NCBI GenBank assembly: GCA_002385465.1
Contig: DGDN01000027.1
Coordinates: 13,180 to 20,386 of the forward strand
Direction: 5' to 3'
Length of the DNA stretch: 7,207 nt
Source of the DNA: Candidatus Fermentithermobacillaceae bacterium UBA3951
GTDB taxonomy: Bacteria; Bacillota; Sulfobacillia; Fermentithermobacillales; Fermentithermobacillaceae
This document shows, piece by piece, positions 5,877-7,207 of the stretch; position 1 is the first letter of the stretch, and each line of letters begins with the position of its first letter. A program made the translations under genes and the position numbers. A model generated the notes under the pieces. The model was not told where the DNA came from, searched no databases, and saw nothing but the letters and a program-made list of their open reading frames with translations.

Positions 5877-6631
5877 TGCTGTACCAAACGGAAGGCATAG
5901 TGCTTTCTTCGGTCGATCTAGGGGAACACGACCGGATAGTAACGCTGCTTACTCTCCAAAAGGGCCTGGTAAGGGCAGTCGTGCGGGGAGCCCGTAAGCC
6001 AAATAGCCGTCTTGCTGCGGTCACCCAACCGTTCAGCCGGGCTGACTTCCAGCTTTACGGCAGGGGATCATCTCTGGAACGGGTCATCCAGGTTTCTCTC
6101 TTGGATTCTCACCCCGGGATCGTCTCCGATTACGCGAGAGTCGTGTACGCCAGCTACCTTGCGGAGATCGTATCGGGCCTAATGCCGGAGCATGAGAGGA
6201 ACTCGGGTGTATACCACCTGTTTATCGCCATCTTAGCGGGCCTCCAGGAGGCCCGGGAGCTTTGGACCGTCGCGAGGTGGGCCGAGCTCCGGCTTCTCAA
6301 GAGTGCCGGGTTCATGCCTTCGCTTGAGAGCTGCCTGAAGTGCGGAAAGGTCCCGGTAGGAACGACCTATTTTTCTGCCCCGGCGGGCGGCGTGTTGTGC
6401 GATAAGTGTCATGCGAAAGAAGAGGGCCCCGGTATCCTTATGCCGGTATCGTCAGGCAGCATCAAGACTCTTTCGCTCATTGCCGCTTCACCAAACAGGC
6501 CCAACGTAGTCGCGCGAGGTCAAGTTAGAGACGAGGCGGCAAAGATGATGCGAGAATATGTGGCTCATGTCCTCGGAAAGCGTCCTAAATCCCTATCGCT
6601 TGTGGAAAAGCTAGAAGACGAGGGCGCATAG
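5876..6631 (+). CDS. recO: DNA repair/recombination mediator RecO
   Basis: 251 residues, typical for RecO. The N-terminal OB-fold opens with the family pattern YQTEGIVLSSVDLGEHDRIV-type residues, then LLT-x-x-KGL-x-x-VVRGARKP-x-SRLAA and PF-x-x-x-DFQLY. A helical domain follows. A zinc finger is formed by C153-x2-C156 and C175-x2-C178. RecO binds single-stranded DNA and SSB and, with RecR, loads RecA during gap repair in the cytosol. GTG 5876 is preceded by a strong AGGAGG (5863-5868, 7 bases away) and overlaps the dgkA stop as TAGTG, so translation is probably coupled. In most Firmicutes era directly precedes recO; here dgkA does. No defects are visible. Confidence 0.96.
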   Translation: MLYQTEGIVLSSVDLGEHDRIVTLLTLQKGLVRAVVRGARKPNSRLAAVTQPFSRADFQLYGRGSSLERVIQVSLLDSHPGIVSDYARVVYASYLAEIVSGLMPEHERNSGVYHLFIAILAGLQEARELWTVARWAELRLLKSAGFMPSLESCLKCGKVPVGTTYFSAPAGGVLCDKCHAKEEGPGILMPVSSGSIKTLSLIAASPNRPNVVARGQVRDEAAKMMREYVAHVLGKRPKSLSLVEKLEDEGA

Positions 6632-6641
6632 GGGAGTGAGC

Positions 6642-6646
6642 AGGAG
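6642..6646 (+). promoter_or_regulatory. Ribosome-binding site for possible longer glyQ form
   Basis: AGGAG lies 9 bases before GTG 6656, which is in frame with glyQ and open to it. If used, glyQ would gain 20 residues relative to GTG 6716. The added stretch is rich in TTA leucine codons, which are scarce in neighbouring genes, so I do not favour it. Confidence 0.35.
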
Positions 6647-6715
6647 TAGGCATCTGTGTTAGAGAAGATACGCCCAATCTTACCGGCTTTAGGGGCGTGG
6701 GAGGGAGCTTTAGGA

Positions 6716-7207
6716 GTGGGCAAGTTTTTGTACTTTCGGGAAGTCGTGTCGGCCCTTAAGGATTTCTGGTTTGAGAAGGGCTGTGTCATCGGCGAGCCTT
6801 ATGATTTGGAAAAAGGGGCCGGCACCTTTAACCCGTTTACGTTTTTCAGAGTCTTGGGGCCCGAGCCCTGGAAGATAGCCTATGTTGAGCCTTGCAGGAG
6901 GCCTACGGATGCCCGTTACGGAGACAATCCCTACCGCGCGGGTTACTACTTCCAGTTCCAGGTCATCTTGAAGCCGCCGCCTGACATGGTGGTCGAGATG
7001 TACATAGAGTCCCTGGAACGCCTAGGGTTAAGGCGCGAGGACCACGATATACGTTTTGTCGAGGATAACTGGGAGTCGCCGACCTTGGGCGCCTACGGGC
7101 TTGGCTGGGAAGTGTGGCTTGACGGAAACGAGATCACCCAGTTCACCTACTTTCAAGAGGTAGGCGGCATTCAGATAAACCCCATATCGTGCGAGATCAC
7201 CTACGGT
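6716..7207 (+). CDS. glyQ: Glycyl-tRNA synthetase alpha subunit (5' part, cut by window end)
   Basis: At least 164 codons with no stop before the window edge; the family is about 290-300 residues, so a little over half is present. Motifs of the class II alpha subunit are clear: FW-x-x-KGCVIGEPYDLEKGAGTFNP, RVLGPEPWKIAYVEP, RRPTDARYGDNP, YYFQFQVILKP, HDIRFVEDNWESPTLGA, GLGWEVWLDGNEITQFTYFQ and EITYG. With GlyS it forms the alpha2beta2 enzyme that charges tRNA-Gly, and glyS is expected downstream. Three in-frame starts are possible. GTG 6656 has AGGAG at 9 bases, GTG 6716 has GGGAG (6703-6707) at 8 bases, and TTG 6728 has AGGAG at 11 bases and matches the usual family N-terminus length exactly. 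I chose 6716 as the best compromise. The spacing from recO is 24-96 bases, with no room for the T-box leader often seen before glyQS. Confidence 0.95.
   Translation, partial: MGKFLYFREVVSALKDFWFEKGCVIGEPYDLEKGAGTFNPFTFFRVLGPEPWKIAYVEPCRRPTDARYGDNPYRAGYYFQFQVILKPPPDMVVEMYIESLERLGLRREDHDIRFVEDNWESPTLGAYGLGWEVWLDGNEITQFTYFQEVGGIQINPISCEITYG

Noticed and set aside
1..7207. CRISPR array, tRNA/rRNA gene, toxin-antitoxin or defence system
   Set aside because: No regularly spaced repeats, tRNA-like cloverleaf, or relevant protein motifs were seen. All sizeable frames on the + strand belong to recognised housekeeping or sporulation genes.

Overview
The window looks like chromosomal core DNA from a spore-forming Firmicute (Bacillota). 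The evidence is a one-strand run of genes in an order typical of that phylum: yqfC, yqfD, phoH, pgpH (yqfF), ybeY, dgkA, recO and the 5' part of glyQ. The two sporulation genes yqfC and yqfD point to an endospore former. The DNA is moderately GC-rich, Shine-Dalgarno sites are strong, and GTG/TTG starts are used almost throughout. This suggests a deep-branching or clostridial-type lineage rather than Bacillus itself, but I cannot name the genus.

Layout: bases 1-260 hold no intact gene. They contain a 24-codon remnant of a transposase N-terminus (107-181), a 12-bp palindrome, a small hairpin and three 11-bp tandem repeats. From about 265 to the right edge the genes are packed on the + strand with gaps of at most about 35 bases, apart from the 24-84 bases before glyQ (depending on its start). 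Stop/start overlaps of the form TAGTG occur at phoH/pgpH and dgkA/recO. No convincing promoter or terminator is visible inside the cluster, so it is probably one operon, or part of one.

How the genes fit together: YqfC and YqfD are sporulation proteins, expressed in the mother cell in Bacillus. PhoH is a P-loop ATPase/RNA-associated protein and YbeY a zinc rRNA endonuclease; both belong to ribosome/RNA quality control. PgpH is a membrane HD-domain c-di-AMP phosphodiesterase. DgkA is a small membrane lipid kinase (undecaprenol/diacylglycerol kinase family) that serves lipid-carrier recycling. RecO is a recombination mediator. GlyQ is the glycyl-tRNA synthetase alpha chain.

I do not see a new defence, mobile or metabolic system here. 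The unusual points are local. cdd and era, which usually sit between dgkA and recO, are absent. DgkA has an extra C-terminal membrane segment. Nearly every gene starts with GTG or TTG. A transposase scar and a phased 11-bp repeat lie just upstream of the cluster. The glyQ leader is atypical and carries no T-box.
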